A stretch of DNA of 64,000 nt, taken from the NCBI GenBank assembly GCA_023525715.1, contig CM042012.1, positions 114,931,798-114,995,797 on the forward strand. The letters are read 5' to 3'. This DNA is from Cichorium intybus (taxonomy: Eukaryota > Streptophyta > Magnoliopsida > Asterales > Asteraceae). The notes under the pieces are model-generated. The model saw only the letters and a program-made list of their open reading frames with translations. It searched no databases and was not told where the DNA came from. The position numbers and the translations under genes were made by a program. Positions 49,160 to 61,065 of the stretch are shown here, piece after piece; the stretch's first letter is position 1; each line of letters begins with the position of its first letter.

Positions 49160-49640
49160 GACCATCAGGTTCATTATTGGTTTTCTCTTTTATTCAAGAT
49201 CAATATGGCTCCCACTGTTGTCTTTTGATATTAGCTCCCATTCAAGGAAAGCTACCCATCAAGAAACGGAATATTTTGTTCTCAAAGGGCTTATAAAAGT
49301 AATATAAAAAAGAATCAGTAGGATATCCAACAAAATAACACTTCTCTTATCTAGGTTACAGATTGTCTTGAGCTTCACGACAACTATAAACCTCGTAACT
49401 CCATACTTTCAAATATGAGAGCGATGTAACATTTCCGGTCCATATTTTAGATGGTGTTTTCAAAACGTTCTTTGTTGGTACAAGTTTCAAGGCTCTTAGA
49501 TCAGTCTCTAAGGCATAGCTATCTAAAGGGTAATGTGACTCATCTTGGATCAAACCAGATTTAGTAATGTTTGATTTCTCCTCTAGGTTAGAACTTTGTG
49601 TTCTAGGTGGAGTCGAGTGTGAGATAATTCCATAGTTCCT
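49160..49640 (-). pseudogene. Copia integrase relic
   Basis: The minus strand carries decayed fragments of the Copia integrase C-terminus: LKLVPTKNVLKTPSKIWTGNV and KVWSYEVYS near 49553-49356, then a match to the post-integrase linker (WELISKDNSGS) near 49180-49250. The sequence at 48961-49159 beside it is unassigned. Confidence 0.62.
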
Positions 49641-50271
49641 TGCCTTGTAGTTTTTGCCGATAACATTGGTTTAGGAACTTCTGATAAATAAGTGCCTTGG
49701 TAATTATATCTTGCGTTATTGAATGTTTAGTTTTATTGTTTATAGATGTGGTTTTTGCAATAGGGAATTTTAGTTAGAATTGTTAACTTCATGGTGCAGA
49801 GTTAAATAAGCAGCAGCGATTGGTGAGGTGAGCGATTCAAGTAGTTTTAATTGTTTCCAAATCTAGGTATTTGCAATTGGTAACCATCGTTGTACAAACA
49901 GGAAGGAAGAAAGGGTGAAGTGTTTGGCGATGGGGCAACAATCCACCGGATATGAAGAAAAGGACGGGTTGTAATGCTGAGTAGGAATGGAAGAAATTGA
50001 AGTTGGTGTTGAGTGTTTTTATGGGGATTTAAGGGGTGTTAAGGTTGACGTTAGCTTATTTATGTAACTTAATATCAACATAAATTAAAAAAAGATAAAT
50101 AAAAATGGTAAAAGATATTAACAAGGGCGGAACAGACATTTTAAATGACCAACCAAGCTACAACTGAAACCATAGGGAGTGTCCGTGTCAAAAATAAATT
50201 AGGGATTGAACATGTGGATTTTGGTAAACCCTGGGATCATTTATGTTTTTAGACTATAATATATAAGTAAA
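49641..50271. other. Unassigned DNA
   Basis: No ORF above 60 codons and no repeat I can name. Confidence 0.45.
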
Positions 50272-50320
50272 CTAGTGGATATGCCCCCGTGTTGCGGCGG
50301 GTTTATTAAGCGCATATATT
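50272..50320 (-). mobile_element. Helitron 3' terminus (candidate)
   Basis: Read on the minus strand, a GC-rich weak hairpin (CCCGCCGCAACACGGGGG) lies about 12 bp before CTAG, followed by T in host DNA. CTRR termini with a nearby hairpin and A/T insertion are Helitron traits. The 5' TC end was not found; AT-rich sequence to about 51420 with repeated GGGACTAAAATTGTAATTAT-like units may be part of it. Confidence 0.5.
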
Positions 50321-51013
50321 CTGCATCATTTGCATAATGCTCTTTTACAAAAATTTCATTTTGTAATCTCCCTATTAAACTGTGATCATTACTATAAATT
50401 TCTCTTACATAAGGACTAATTTTGTAATATCGTTACTACACTTGGTTCATTTTGTAATATCACTATTACTCTGGGACCAATTTATACTATAAGGACCAAA
50501 ACTCTAACTAATACAAATTATAAACTATATGGACCAAAAGTGTAATTATTGAAATTAAACAGGTTCCAAAAATGTAATCTACACAAATTCAAAATTAAAG
50601 GACTAAAACTAAAATTATATTAAACTAAAAACTATAAGGACTAAACTTGTAATTCTTCTATTTATCTCTAATAGATAATCATGTTTTAGAAATTAAAGAG
50701 ACTAAAATTGTAATTATCATAAACTAATACTATAGAGACTGAATTTGTTATTAGTTTATTTATGTTATATGACAATCTTGTAATTTTTCAAAAAATGATG
50801 TCTTTTTTCCATTACTTATTAAAGGGACTACAAATGAAATATCTTAAACTAAAACTATAGGGACTGAATTTGTAATTAATTCATTTTTGTTTAAATGACA
50901 ATCTTGTAATTTTTCCAAAAATGATGTCCTTTTACCATTGTTAATTATAGGGACTAAAATCGTAATTATCTCAAACTAAAACCATAGGGTCTGAATTGTA
51001 ATTAGTTTATTTA

Positions 51014-51149
51014 TTTATTTTTTTTTGAACTGCAAATCTATCCTACTCCTACTCCTAAACTACTCATTGTTATGTTAGTGTCAAGGTTTGAACTCATGAC
51101 CTCCTTGTTAGTAATCACCTTGTTAGCCAAGTGGGCTAGCCCCAACTTG
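51014..51149 (-). mobile_element. tRNA-derived SINE, copy 1
   Basis: 136 bp with an imperfect 18-bp TSD (50996-51013 and 51150-51167, one mismatch). On the minus strand an A-box-like TGGCTAACAAGG and a B-box-like GAGTTCAAACC are in order, and a short A-rich tail ends the element. These are RNA polymerase III promoter elements. Confidence 0.75.
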
Positions 51150-51167
51150 TTGTAATTAGTTCATTTA

Positions 51168-52059
51168 TGTTTAAATGACAATCTTGTAATTTTTTGTAAA
51201 ACCATGATGTCCTCTTTTTCCTATTTTTTCCTCGCATTTAATAGGATAGGAGTAATAGTCATTCTAGGTCTTTAGGGGTAATGATGTGATTATTTTAAGA
51301 AAATTAAAAAATATAGGTATCAAAAGTATAATTATATAAAATAAAAATTATAGGGATCAAAATTGCAATTATCCTAAATTAAAAACTATAAGGATTAAAA
51401 ACAAATGATATCGTTTCCTTGTTTACAAATGATTTTGCTGCCGATAAATCGGCATCAACCAATGTAAAACACACCTACCCTCTCTCCCTCATTCTCATCT
51501 CAAACCAAAGATACATGATAAACAGAGGTGTAACACGGAGGGCTAACTGGTAATTTCCAGAATTATCCGAGGAATTAAGGTATTATTTGACATCTAAGTT
51601 TATGTTTCTTTCGTACATAATGCAGTACATAAGTAATATATGTCTTTTAATCAGATTTAGCAATTCCAAACTGCCCTGGATCACTAGCCACGAAAAGTAT
51701 CTATGTAGTTTGGTTAGAAAATAGTAATTGTTTTTATATAGTTTCAAAGATTTAAGCGAATTAGTAGATTTGTACTTACCGTAGGAACACATCATCGAGT
51801 TGAACTTTTTTAAGAGGATGTTCTCTAGTGTTGGTCAATCCGGCTAGTGTATAGTTCTTATATGCCAATATCTTTCTTTTTCTAACATTCCCTCAGCTCC
51901 TGAAGTCCAGCATTCATATTGCAAAATCCATGATATGAGTTCTATGAGAATTTAATATCTATATCACTTTTAATAATTTGATGTATCAACTAAAAATAAA
52001 ATTTTATAGTATACAAAAACATATAGGCTCGTTTAGGCTCGCGAGCTTAATTGAGCTCC
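51168..52059. other. Unassigned AT-rich DNA
   Basis: First 250 bp continue the GGGACTAAAATT-type repeats; no supported ORF. Confidence 0.45.
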
Positions 52060-52577
52060 ACATGTGAGTTATAGAAATTCAAACAGTTTGTTCATATTGC
52101 CTCGCGTGCTATTCTTGGTACAATTACAAAAAACTACAACTCTTAACTCGCAACTTTAGAGGAAATCCAAATCGAGTTCAAGCACCATGATGGTAAACAA
52201 ATTTTCGCCCTAAATGCATAAGCTCGTTTCAAACAATCCACAGTTGCCATGAAAGAATCTCAGTCACCGATGCCTTCATTATTATACCTGGAGCGTCACA
52301 CACCGAAAAAACATGGCTCGAACATATAATTGTCCAACTTGCACCTTAAACTGTCCAATGTTCCACTGCATACTTATTTCCTCTTAGCCATGGACATGTA
52401 AAGGCATTTAAAGGCATATGGGCATGTTACTATTCGCGTTTAAGAACATATATTTAACAAAAAACTATCTTACTCGGAGTTTAGGATGCAATCATTATTT
52501 TTTAGTGTTCGTTGTTCAGTTATATTTTGACAAAATCATTGGCTTTTCCAGATTCTAAAGCTAACACAAGACTTTAA

Positions 52578-52709
52578 GACTAGGATCGACAGTTGACACG
52601 GATCGAAATGCACCCGATTCATTCCTAAAAGGGGTGGAAGCGAACCTGTTTTTCATGAATTGAATCGGTTGTGGGTGTATATCGATCTGTGTCACAGTTG
52701 ATCCTAGTC
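52578..52709. other. 132-nt inverted-repeat hairpin, copy 1
   Basis: Arms begin GACTAGGATC and end GATCCTAGTC; pairing continues imperfectly for about 50 nt (GACAC.GATCGA..T.CACCC). The same hairpin, also 132 nt, is at 55951-56082. Confidence 0.75.
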
Positions 52710-52885
52710 GTAATGACTCGTGTTGGCTTTCACTCTGTCTAGAATCCAATGATTTTGTTAAAACATTAGTGAACAAGGACCACATAAACCGAATGTTTGC
52801 ATCCCAAACTTTCAATAAGATGTTCAAATGTATGTTCTTTAACACGCCTAGGATGTGTTCAAATGCATTTATTGCTCATCCATGT

Positions 52886-53033
52886 TTTGTTTTGTTTTTT
52901 TTTTTTTTTTTTAGAACGGCAAATCTATCATACTCCTACTCCTAAACTTCTCCTTGTTATGTTAGTGTCAGGGTTTGAACCCATGATCTCCTTGTTAGTA
53001 TATCACCTTGTTAGCCAAGTGGGCTTGCCCCAA
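52886..53033 (-). mobile_element. tRNA-derived SINE, copy 2
   Basis: Matches copy 1 over its body: minus strand TGGCTAACAAGG (A box) and GGGTTCAAACCC (B box), with a long poly-A tail (forward poly-T 52892-52912). The empty site is seen in the duplicate segment near 56270. TSD not resolved because of adjacent poly-G. Confidence 0.72.
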
Positions 53034-53742
53034 GGGGGGGGGGGGGGGGGGGTAAACGAGTCTAGTCCGAGTTCAAGCTTGGCTACCTTAAATTGATGGG
53101 GCTCGAGCTCAGCTCAGTTGAAGCCTAATTTTGAAAGCTCCAGATTGGCTCATATAAAATATAATAGGCTCGAGGTCAACTCGTTTGTCAATCGAGCCTA
53201 AGCTCGACTTTGTTAACAATCAAAGCGTGAGCTTGTTTAATCTTTTTAAGCTCGTTTAATAGTTATTAATAATTCTATATATAAAATTGTTTAATATAAA
53301 AAAGTATTAGTATTTTAAAGTCTTTAATTAAAAATATAAAGTTATATTATAAAATACTTATAGGCTCACGAGCCTAATCGAGCACGTGAAGCTCAGGTTC
53401 GTTTAACGTGAGCTTGAATTGAACTTTTAACGAGTTTTTCCAAGTAGCTGGCTCTTTTACATCCTACTTATGGCAAAAACATAATAGGGGTACTTTAAAA
53501 CACATATTTACATTTGAGTTAAAGAAATTTATTTCATGATTTAAAACCACATCTTTCATTTGTTATAGAAGTAGCTCAGCTGTATTTTTCTTCTTCGGTT
53601 ATGTGATTGACAAAATCTGATTATATTTTTGAATGTTTACCAATTAATTTCCGGAGATGATTGTATTTATTTAAAGGGTTGAGACAGAATGTAAAATATT
53701 CTTTGATATAATTTATAACAGTTGATATAAAAGTATATTCTA

Positions 53743-55226
53743 GAGTAAATTACAATTTTGGTCCCTGTGGTTTGCATGAAATTGCACATTTGGTCATTCT
53801 TTTGGTTTTTCACGCTCATGGTCCCTGAACTACACTTTTGCTTACACTATTGGTCCCTTGGGCAGGTAAAAAGACCAATATACCCTTTTTAATTTATTTT
53901 TCATTTTATTTAAAAATATTGTTTAATTAATTTATAAAAAATAATTTAAAAAAAAACCTCCACCGCCATCCCCTACAACCGGATCGGGAGAAGAGTTTAC
54001 GGAGGTTTTCTTGACTTGGTCGGAGGTTTTCTTGACTTGGTCGTTTAGTTAATTCATCTTCCATTCGTTAAAACCTGCAAAATACATCATCGACATTCTT
54101 GACTTGGTCGGAGGTTTTCTTCCCCGATGATCCACTACGTCTTCTCCGGTTGAACTTGGGAACGATCGAGAGATAAGAAAGGAAGAACACACACACCGGT
54201 TGTGTGTGTGTGCGTAAATCAGAGATTGAGAGAGAGAAATGGCAGGAGATTGGGGTCGTTTTCTTTAAAATCAAAAGATCAAACACGCACACATGTGTAT
54301 TTCAAACTGAAATCGAGAATGGAGACCAACATACGAAGTCAGTGGCGTCGGTCGGTGCTTCTGAGGCCGCCGGAGGCTTCAGCAGCGACGGAAAGGACTC
54401 CAAGTGATCGAGATTGAAACTAGTTCTCAATTTCAGGGTCAACGAATACGTGTTTGATGATGGGAAGCGTGTACTTGATGTTGTTGATCAGGCGGTTTCA
54501 CCTCACAGGCTCACAACCAATCCTTCATTGTCTCTCTTTTTCTCTTCCCTGCACCGGGATTTGCAGATCCAACCACAAGATTCATGTCCTATGGCAAGCC
54601 CCACCCTACAAGAACCCATATTGCAATAATTGGTTTTGGAAGCAAGAACTCATTTTTGATACGTAAATAGGAGATGGTGGGTGTGTTTGATTTTGCAGAT
54701 CTGGCCACAGAAGAAGTTGAGGAATATCGATCTACCAGTCAAATCCGACGACCCCAACCTCGAGTTCCTGAATTGAATCATACTGTCGAGCAAACCAACC
54801 TGGATATAACATATGGTTTCAATCTTTATGCCAATGTTCAGTGCTATTCTCCTTCAGAACCCGTCCCTGAATTCTCTACTCAGAATCTTCAACGAGGAAG
54901 ACGAAGATGAACCTCTGGATTGCTGCTTCCTTTGATCCATTATATGTTGATTATGTGACGACGGAGTTGAAGAAGATGCTGCCGGAGAAGACATAGTGGG
55001 GTAGGGTTGGGGGTGGGGGTTGAATTTTTTTTAATTACCAAAATAATAATATCTCAAAAGAAAAAAGAAAAAGAAATGAAAAAAGGTATATTGGTCTTTT
55101 CACCTGGCAAAGGGACCAATAGTGTAAGCAAAAGTGTAGTTCAGGGACCACGAGCGTGAAAAACAAAAAGGATGACCAAATGTGCAATTTCATGCAAACC
55201 ACAGGGACCAAAATTGTAATTTACTC
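53743..55226. mobile_element. MULE with long terminal inverted repeats (Pack-MULE-like)
   Basis: Perfect 9-bp TSD TATATTCTA at 53734-53742 and 55227-55235. Terminal inverted repeats of about 145 bp begin GAGTAAATTACAATTTTGGT. The interior (53950-55070) is much richer in G+C than its flanks and reads like exon fragments, with short open frames at 54414-54629 and 54674-54910, but no transposase motif. Origin of the captured sequence is not recognised. The 9-bp TSD with long TIRs is the hallmark of Mutator-like elements. Confidence 0.82.
54674..54910 (+). CDS. 78-codon open frame inside the MULE, possible captured fragment
   Basis: ATG-to-TGA frame encoding an acidic N-terminus (FADLATEEVEEY) and a Pro/Arg-rich remainder. 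No known domain. It may be part of a captured host gene or chance. Neighbouring frames at 54414-54629 and 54202-54417 are equally uncertain. Confidence 0.3.
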   Translation: MVGVFDFADLATEEVEEYRSTSQIRRPQPRVPELNHTVEQTNLDITYGFNLYANVQCYSPSEPVPEFSTQNLQRGRRR

Positions 55227-55439
55227 TATATTCTATAGAAAAACTTAGTCGTTGTGGACCGGAGCAAACGAATAGGACTGGAACAAATAAAGGCTATGCA
55301 TGTCCTACCGGCTGTCCTTCTTCCAAAGCCTTAGACACGTGTGTGTGGACCCGGCTTTCTCGGGCAGCTTTTCACTAGACCATGTTTTTTTGTCATAGGC
55401 TTATTACTCTTGGTCCTTGGAGTGAGTCTTGGTACAATT

Positions 55440-56660
55440 ATAGAAATTCAAACCGTTTATTCATATTGCCTCGCCTATATATTATGCTTGGTACAATTAC
55501 AGAAAATTACAACAATTAACTCGTAACTTTAGAGGAAATCCAAATTGACTTCATGGACCATGATGGTAAACACATTTACGCCCTAAATGTATAAGCTCTT
55601 TTGAAACAATACGCAGTTGCCATGAAAGAATCATGGGTCACCGAGGCCTTAATTATTATACCTGGAGCGTCACACACCGTAAAAACATGGCTCGAACATA
55701 TACTTGTCCAACTTGCAGCTTAAACTGTCCAATGTTCCAAAGCATACTTATTTCCTCTTAGCGATGGACATGTAACGGAATTTAAAGGTATATAGGCATG
55801 TTACTATTCGTGTTTAAGAACATATATTTAACAAAAAACTATCTTACTCGAAGTTCAGGATGCAATCATTCGCTTTTAGTGCTCGTTGTTTAGTTATATT
55901 TAACAAAATCATTCGCTTTTCTATTTTGGAAAGCCAACACAAGCCATTAAGACTAGGATCGACAGTTGATACGGATCGAAATGCACCCGATTCATTCCTA
56001 AAAAGGGTGGAAGCGAATCTTTTTTGCATGAATTGAATCGGGTGTGGTTGTATATCGATTTGTGTCATAGTTGATCCTAGTCGTAATGGCTCGTGTTGGC
56101 CTTCACTCTGTCTAGAACCCAATGATTTAATTTGTTAAAACATTAGTGAACAAGGACCACATAAACCGAATTTTGCATCCCAAACTTTCAATAAGATGTT
56201 AAATTGTATGTTCTATAACACACATAGTAACATGCCTAGGATGTGTTCAAACGCATTTGCTGCTCATCCATGATTAATTGGCAAAAATGGGGGAGCCTAG
56301 TCCGAGTTCAAGCTCAGCTACTTTAAATTGATGGGATTCGAGCTCGGCTCGGTTCAAGCCTAATGTTGAAAGCTTGAGATTGGCTCATGTAAAATATAAT
56401 AAGAATGAGCTCAACTCTTTTGTCAATCGAGCATAGGCTTGACTTTGTGAACAATCAATACTTGAGCTTGTTTGAGCTTTTTGTGCTCGTTTAATAGTTA
56501 TTAATAATTCTATATATAAAATTGTTTAATATATAAAAGTATTAGTAATTTGATATCTACAATTAAAAATAGAAAGTTATATTATATAATACTTAGGCTC
56601 ATGAGCCTAATTGAGCTCGCATGTGAAGCTCGGGCTCGTTTAACACGAGCTTGATGCATA
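55440..56660. repeat. Duplicated segment, copy 2
   Basis: Second copy of 52060-53460, without the SINE. The MULE lies between the two copies. Confidence 0.78.
55951..56082. other. 132-nt inverted-repeat hairpin, copy 2
   Basis: Same arms as copy 1 with substitutions in both arms; overall length identical. Confidence 0.75.
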
Positions 56661-56760
56661 CATCTGCTAATCTTTCAATCGAATAACCTACATGTGTAAA
56701 TAAATATCTAGTAAGTTAAATAAATTATTTGTACATTTTTTATATTTAACTCATTGATCA

Positions 56761-56855
56761 GTTTTTATTTGATGGTGATAAAATAAAATCTCATAATAAT
56801 GATAAGTTTTTATTTGATGGTGATAAAATAAAATCTCATAATAATGATAAAATAT
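56761..56855. repeat. Tandem duplication of a 47-bp unit
   Basis: GTTTTTATTTGATGGTGATA and what follows is present twice in direct succession. Confidence 0.85.
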
Positions 56856-57344
56856 ATATACGTTTTTTTTTCTCTTTAACATAATATTCACGATAAAAAA
56901 AAATTATTATCTATATAATTCTAGCAAATAAGAAATGTATTAATGATGAATCCAAAAACTAGGAAAACTTTAGGTTATATTTCAAAGGTATTATATAAAT
57001 TCAAGGACTAAACATGAACGTTTTCTGTTGAAATCTTTTGTTGCAACCCCTCACACCAAGGGGTTCTGGTGCCACGTAGGCGCCATCTTACCTTCCCATC
57101 ACCTCTTTAATTCTAGGAAATGGTAACCCCTCACCAACCCCTCACTTTTTTATTTTAAATAAATAAATAATTTAATTTCACCACCAAAAACATTAAATTA
57201 ACCAACTAACATTTAATTAAAAACATAACATTTCAAAATAAAAAACGTACACGGGAAATTAAAATCCTACAAATGGGAACATTTAATAACCTAAAACGAC
57301 AATTAAACTTGTAGAAACGAGAAATTAAAACCTAAATGCGATAA

Positions 57345-57746
57345 TTAAATTACACGAAATTGAGGTGAATTTTTCACAACATTCCACGCAGCGAGGTGCG
57401 GGAAGTCTGTGTCATATGTCGCCCGAAACTGTGATTGGGCTTCCTGAAGGATCTCTTCGTCAGTTGCACCGGGTTGGCGGTTTCCCCATAAGTTTAAGTA
57501 AATTTGTTGAAAGTTACCTATTGTTCGTGACATATTCCTCCATTTGAAAGAAAGGCGATCCTTACTCGCATAATTAACTACGCCTATTATAGTTTCAAAC
57601 GATTCTTTGACAAGTTCCCAGAATGGACGGTAGTCGTCGCCGTTGACTATAAAGTCTTCGTTGACGTTGAGCCACGCGGTTGCCAAAGCGGCTTCGTGAG
57701 TTTGAGCCCATACCCGACGATTATTTCCGTTACCGACGGCAACCAT
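57345..57746 (-). CDS. Myb/SANT-like protein of PIF/Harbinger type, possibly truncated
   Basis: 133 codons, ATG at 57746. A trihelix Myb-like fold is suggested by spaced Trp/aromatic residues: RRVWAQTHEAALATAWLNV, PFWELVKESF, LSFKWRNMSRTIGNFQQIY, then the acidic EEILQEAQSQF and FPHLAAWNVV. This pattern matches the accessory DNA-binding ORF of PIF/Harbinger transposons and the related plant proteins named after it (recall, not searched). No DDE transposase is nearby and no clear terminal inverted repeat was found, so the ORF may be a remnant or a domesticated copy. The C-terminus stops soon after the FPHL block, where relatives usually carry a longer tail. Confidence 0.55.
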   Translation of the reverse strand: MVAVGNGNNRRVWAQTHEAALATAWLNVNEDFIVNGDDYRPFWELVKESFETIIGVVNYASKDRLSFKWRNMSRTIGNFQQIYLNLWGNRQPGATDEEILQEAQSQFRATYDTDFPHLAAWNVVKNSPQFRVI

Positions 57747-58130
57747 TTTTTAAGTGAGAAAATAGATGTAAAACAATGGGTTTTAGTGAGAAAGAGATGT
57801 GTAGTTTTTTGTGTGTGATTATGGGTATTTATAGTTGGAAAATGAAAATAAATAAATAAATTTTTTTGGACCGTTAATTTCTAGCCGTTGGGGGGTATTA
57901 TGTATAAAGTCACCATAACTCCAAGGACCAAAAGTGTAACTATGCATTTGATCACGGGGCAACGAACCAACCATTGCGGTGACCATCACCGCAGGTCACA
58001 CCCCAACTGGGACGGTGTTCCCGTGCGGTGATGGTGTCCTGGACCCCGCCCCTAGTTCAGCGTGACCACTCCGGTTGGTCTAAGAAAGACTCATAATTAT
58101 GTTTTACACCATTCGTAGTGTACACAGCAG
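57747..58130. other. Upstream region of the Myb-like ORF
   Basis: A TATA-like TATAAA word lies at about 57827-57833 on the minus-strand side. A GC-rich stretch with repeated GGTGATGGT/ACCATCACC words is at 57970-58060. Confidence 0.4.
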
Positions 58131-58134
58131 CATA

Positions 58135-58430
58135 ACAAGAGCTTTTTCAACTAAAAAAGCTCTTGAAAAATGAATAACCTATAATGAGGGGAATTTTTGA
58201 AAACAAAGCTTTTTATATTTGTTTGTTAATTAACAAGCTCTAGCTAAGAGCTTTTTTATTTAATATGTAAGACTCGTTACTTTTAACCGGTTATAAGTAG
58301 CCAACATTTATAAAAAAACCTTTGAAAATCAAAATGAAAAAGCTCTCTTATTGTGAAGATTTTTCATTTTGAGCTTTTCATTAAAAAAAACTTAAGTAAA
58401 AAGCTCTCATGTTGGAGATGCTCTAAGAGT
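58135..58430. mobile_element. MITE-like sequence rich in AGCTTTTT inverted repeats
   Basis: Repeated AAGAGCTTTTT and AAAAAGCTCTT words in both orientations, ending in GGAGATGCTCTAAGAG, a string common at MITE ends. Exact borders and TSD not resolved. Confidence 0.42.
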
Positions 58431-59699
58431 ACCTGTAAAAAAGTAATATGAAAAAATTAATAATTTTCTTGCCATAATAGCACCCATCATAAATGTAATA
58501 ATGATTACATTATCATGATTAGTGTGTATAAAAATTTTGTAGTGTAGATAAAATTAGCCTTGTGAGAATGGATGTAAAATGAGAGTTCGATGATTTCGAT
58601 ATATTTCTTGTGTTGGTGTGCCCTTTTATACCCGGTGAATGTTCGTTCTCATAGTGTCATGACGTTAGGTCCGTACATAGGTGTAGTAGGACACAGGTGT
58701 ATGTTGTATCAAGGCGTGGGTGTGTGTGTGCCCTTTTTAGCAAACGTCTCATATTAGCCGATGGGGAATCATATGTATTGTATGAGATACCACGTGAGCG
58801 AACATATATATTTGATGTGCGCCTTAGTCGACGCATGGGGAGTGGGGCTTGGTCGAGTAAAAATGTCTTCTGCACAACACATCTTTATGTCCTATGCGAC
58901 GCGTCTAGGTAGGCGTTATGAGGAGCTCTACAGCTAGAGTGGTTTTGGGCATTGGCGCGTACCAAGCTAGTGCAGTGGAGTGGCAAGGTTTGTGTCATCA
59001 ACACAACGACCAAAACTACAAAAAATAAAATAATAATAATACCTAAATAACTTTTGGTACAAACAATTCAAAAGGTGGACCAATAAGTGTGAAACTTTAA
59101 AAAACTTGGGTACCATTTATATAAATTACCTCCTATTTTTTAATTATTATTTTTTAAAAGTTATCATTTCATAATTGAATGATTGTTTTATGTGTTTTTA
59201 CTATTTATACTATTTTTAAACATGTTTTAGTATTATTTCTATCATTTTAAAATTGAAAAGTTTATTATTTTTGTAAATCAAATAATTATTCTCATTTGTA
59301 AATGTAATTACATAAAAATCATCATTTAAAAATATAATGTGTATTATATGTATGTGTATGTTTAATGTACAGCTTAAAAAAATAAACAATATATATGTTG
59401 GCTTTTGACTTTAGCTTTTACTAATGTTATGATGTTGATCGGACATCCCGTTCAAAAACATTTATATGGTATTTAAAATGTTATACTTTTTGGAATATTT
59501 TGTTGTTGTTTTAATTAAATATATGGTTTTCAAGAGTACAATGTTATCATCAAGCTGGTTTTATTCAAAGTATGCCATAGATATCTAGTGAAAAATACAA
59601 GTTCAGTGCATTCTTCTCCCATGGTGTTGTAGAAGGTATCGAGCTCGTTGATGGTTAGGTGTGATGGATCGGTGGCGATGGTATGCCATAGAAATCTAG
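58431..59699. other. Unassigned DNA
   Basis: Short ORFs at 58657-58912 on both strands overlap and have no domain. Otherwise AT-rich. Confidence 0.45.
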
Positions 59700-59708
59700 T
59701 TTATAAAA

Positions 59709-60469
59709 GGGTAAATTGCAAAAAAAAAAAAATCACTAAGTTTACATAAAATCTTTATTTTGACAATGTATATTTTTTGGCATTTAAGTCATAAGTTTTC
59801 CAATTTGTTGCAATTTTGACAATTTGGTCGGTCAAACCGGTTGCCAGTTGACATGACACAGCAACGTGTCGGTGTTTAATGATGTGGCGCTGACATAACA
59901 ACTGTTTCTTTAAAAAGTAATATCTAAAACTACAATTATAAGTGATTAAAAGATTTTATTTATTTTTGAAGGATATAAATACAATATTTTGAAAGTAAGA
60001 TGATATATAGTGATTGTATATATATCATATATCGATAATTATAGAAAGAAATTCAAAGCATGCTTTTAAAAGTTGATTTGAAATTAAGATGGTATATGGT
60101 AATTGCATATTATCTACTGATAATTATGTTAAAAGTATAAAATATATATTTAATAGAAGTAGTAATTATAAGTTATATATGAGTGAATGTGTTAATTGGG
60201 TTAGTATTTATCTTCATAGTCAAATAAGTTAAAATAAAATAAATTTTTAGCTAAAACAGAAACAATCATCATGCAACGTCAGTACCACGTCATCAAAAAC
60301 TAACACGTTACCATGTCACGTCAGCTGGCAACCGCGATGATCGGTCAAATGGTCAAAATTGTAACAATTTGGAAAACCTAGTGACTTGATTGTAAAAAAA
60401 ACAGTGTCAAAATAAAAAATTTATATAAACTTAGTGTTTTTTTTTTTTTTTTTTTTTTGTAATTTGCCC
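59709..60469. mobile_element. MULE-type MITE with long terminal inverted repeats
   Basis: 761 bp. TIRs of at least 150 bp with mirror-image blocks such as CACTAAGTTTA, TTATTTTGACA and TCGGTCAAA. Starts GGGTAAATTGC and ends GTAATTTGCCC; flanks TTTATAAAA / TTTATTACA give a 9-bp TSD with two mismatches. No ORF. Confidence 0.66.
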
Positions 60470-60478
60470 TTTATTACA

Positions 60479-61065
60479 TTAACAAAGTTTTTGTTATACT
60501 ACCAAGTTAAGCTTGATATTTTCAGCATCCGTGTTTAACACCATTTTGGAAGGCGTCAAACATGAACAACTTTTCCACATAAATAGTTATGCGTAATCCG
60601 ATGAATCACTTTTCACAACATTGATTCCACCTATGCTGGATCGTTGGACACAAATTGTTCTCTTTGTCAAAAATCTGACAGCTTAATGAAATTATACTTG
60701 ATTTTAGTATAACAATGAATCCAAAATTACTATCCAATGCCCACAAGTATTATTAATTAAATAACTAATCTTATAGGATGCCCACAAGTGTTATTACTAA
60801 TTAAATTGTCGGCAACGTTTTATTGTATTCCTGGTTATTTCGTAAAGTACCCCATCCAATTTTTCATCTTAAACAAATGACGAATTCGATCATTTTCGAT
60901 TTTAAATAAACATCAAATTGTATAGTTATAAAAAGTAGAAAATGATAAAGACGATTTATATAGGAATTCTATTCGTGCAATTTAGAATTCCCCATACTTA
61001 TATCATCGTAATTGGGGAAAACTGGAATCTTAATCGAATCAATCGGTTAACTCCAATCGAATCAG
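60479..61065. promoter_or_regulatory. 5' flank of the small gene
   Basis: AT-rich. TATA-like words TTATAAAAAG at 60927 and TTATATAGG at 60956 precede the ATG by about 110-140 bp. No ORF. Confidence 0.4.

Larger units (their letters stand above)
52060..53460. repeat. Duplicated segment, copy 1 (contains SINE copy 2)
   Basis: Collinear with 55440-56660 over about 1.25 kb, from TAGAAATTCAAAC to the GCTCGTTTAA-rich end. It differs by SINE copy 2 and a poly-G run (53034-53052). The right part is rich in GAGCTCGAGCTC-type words. Confidence 0.78.

Noticed and set aside
52561..52845. Minus-strand ORF conserved in both duplicate segments (also 55844-56122)
   Set aside because: The conserved protein sequence falls on the hairpin; similarity is explained by the duplication and the frame differs at both ends.
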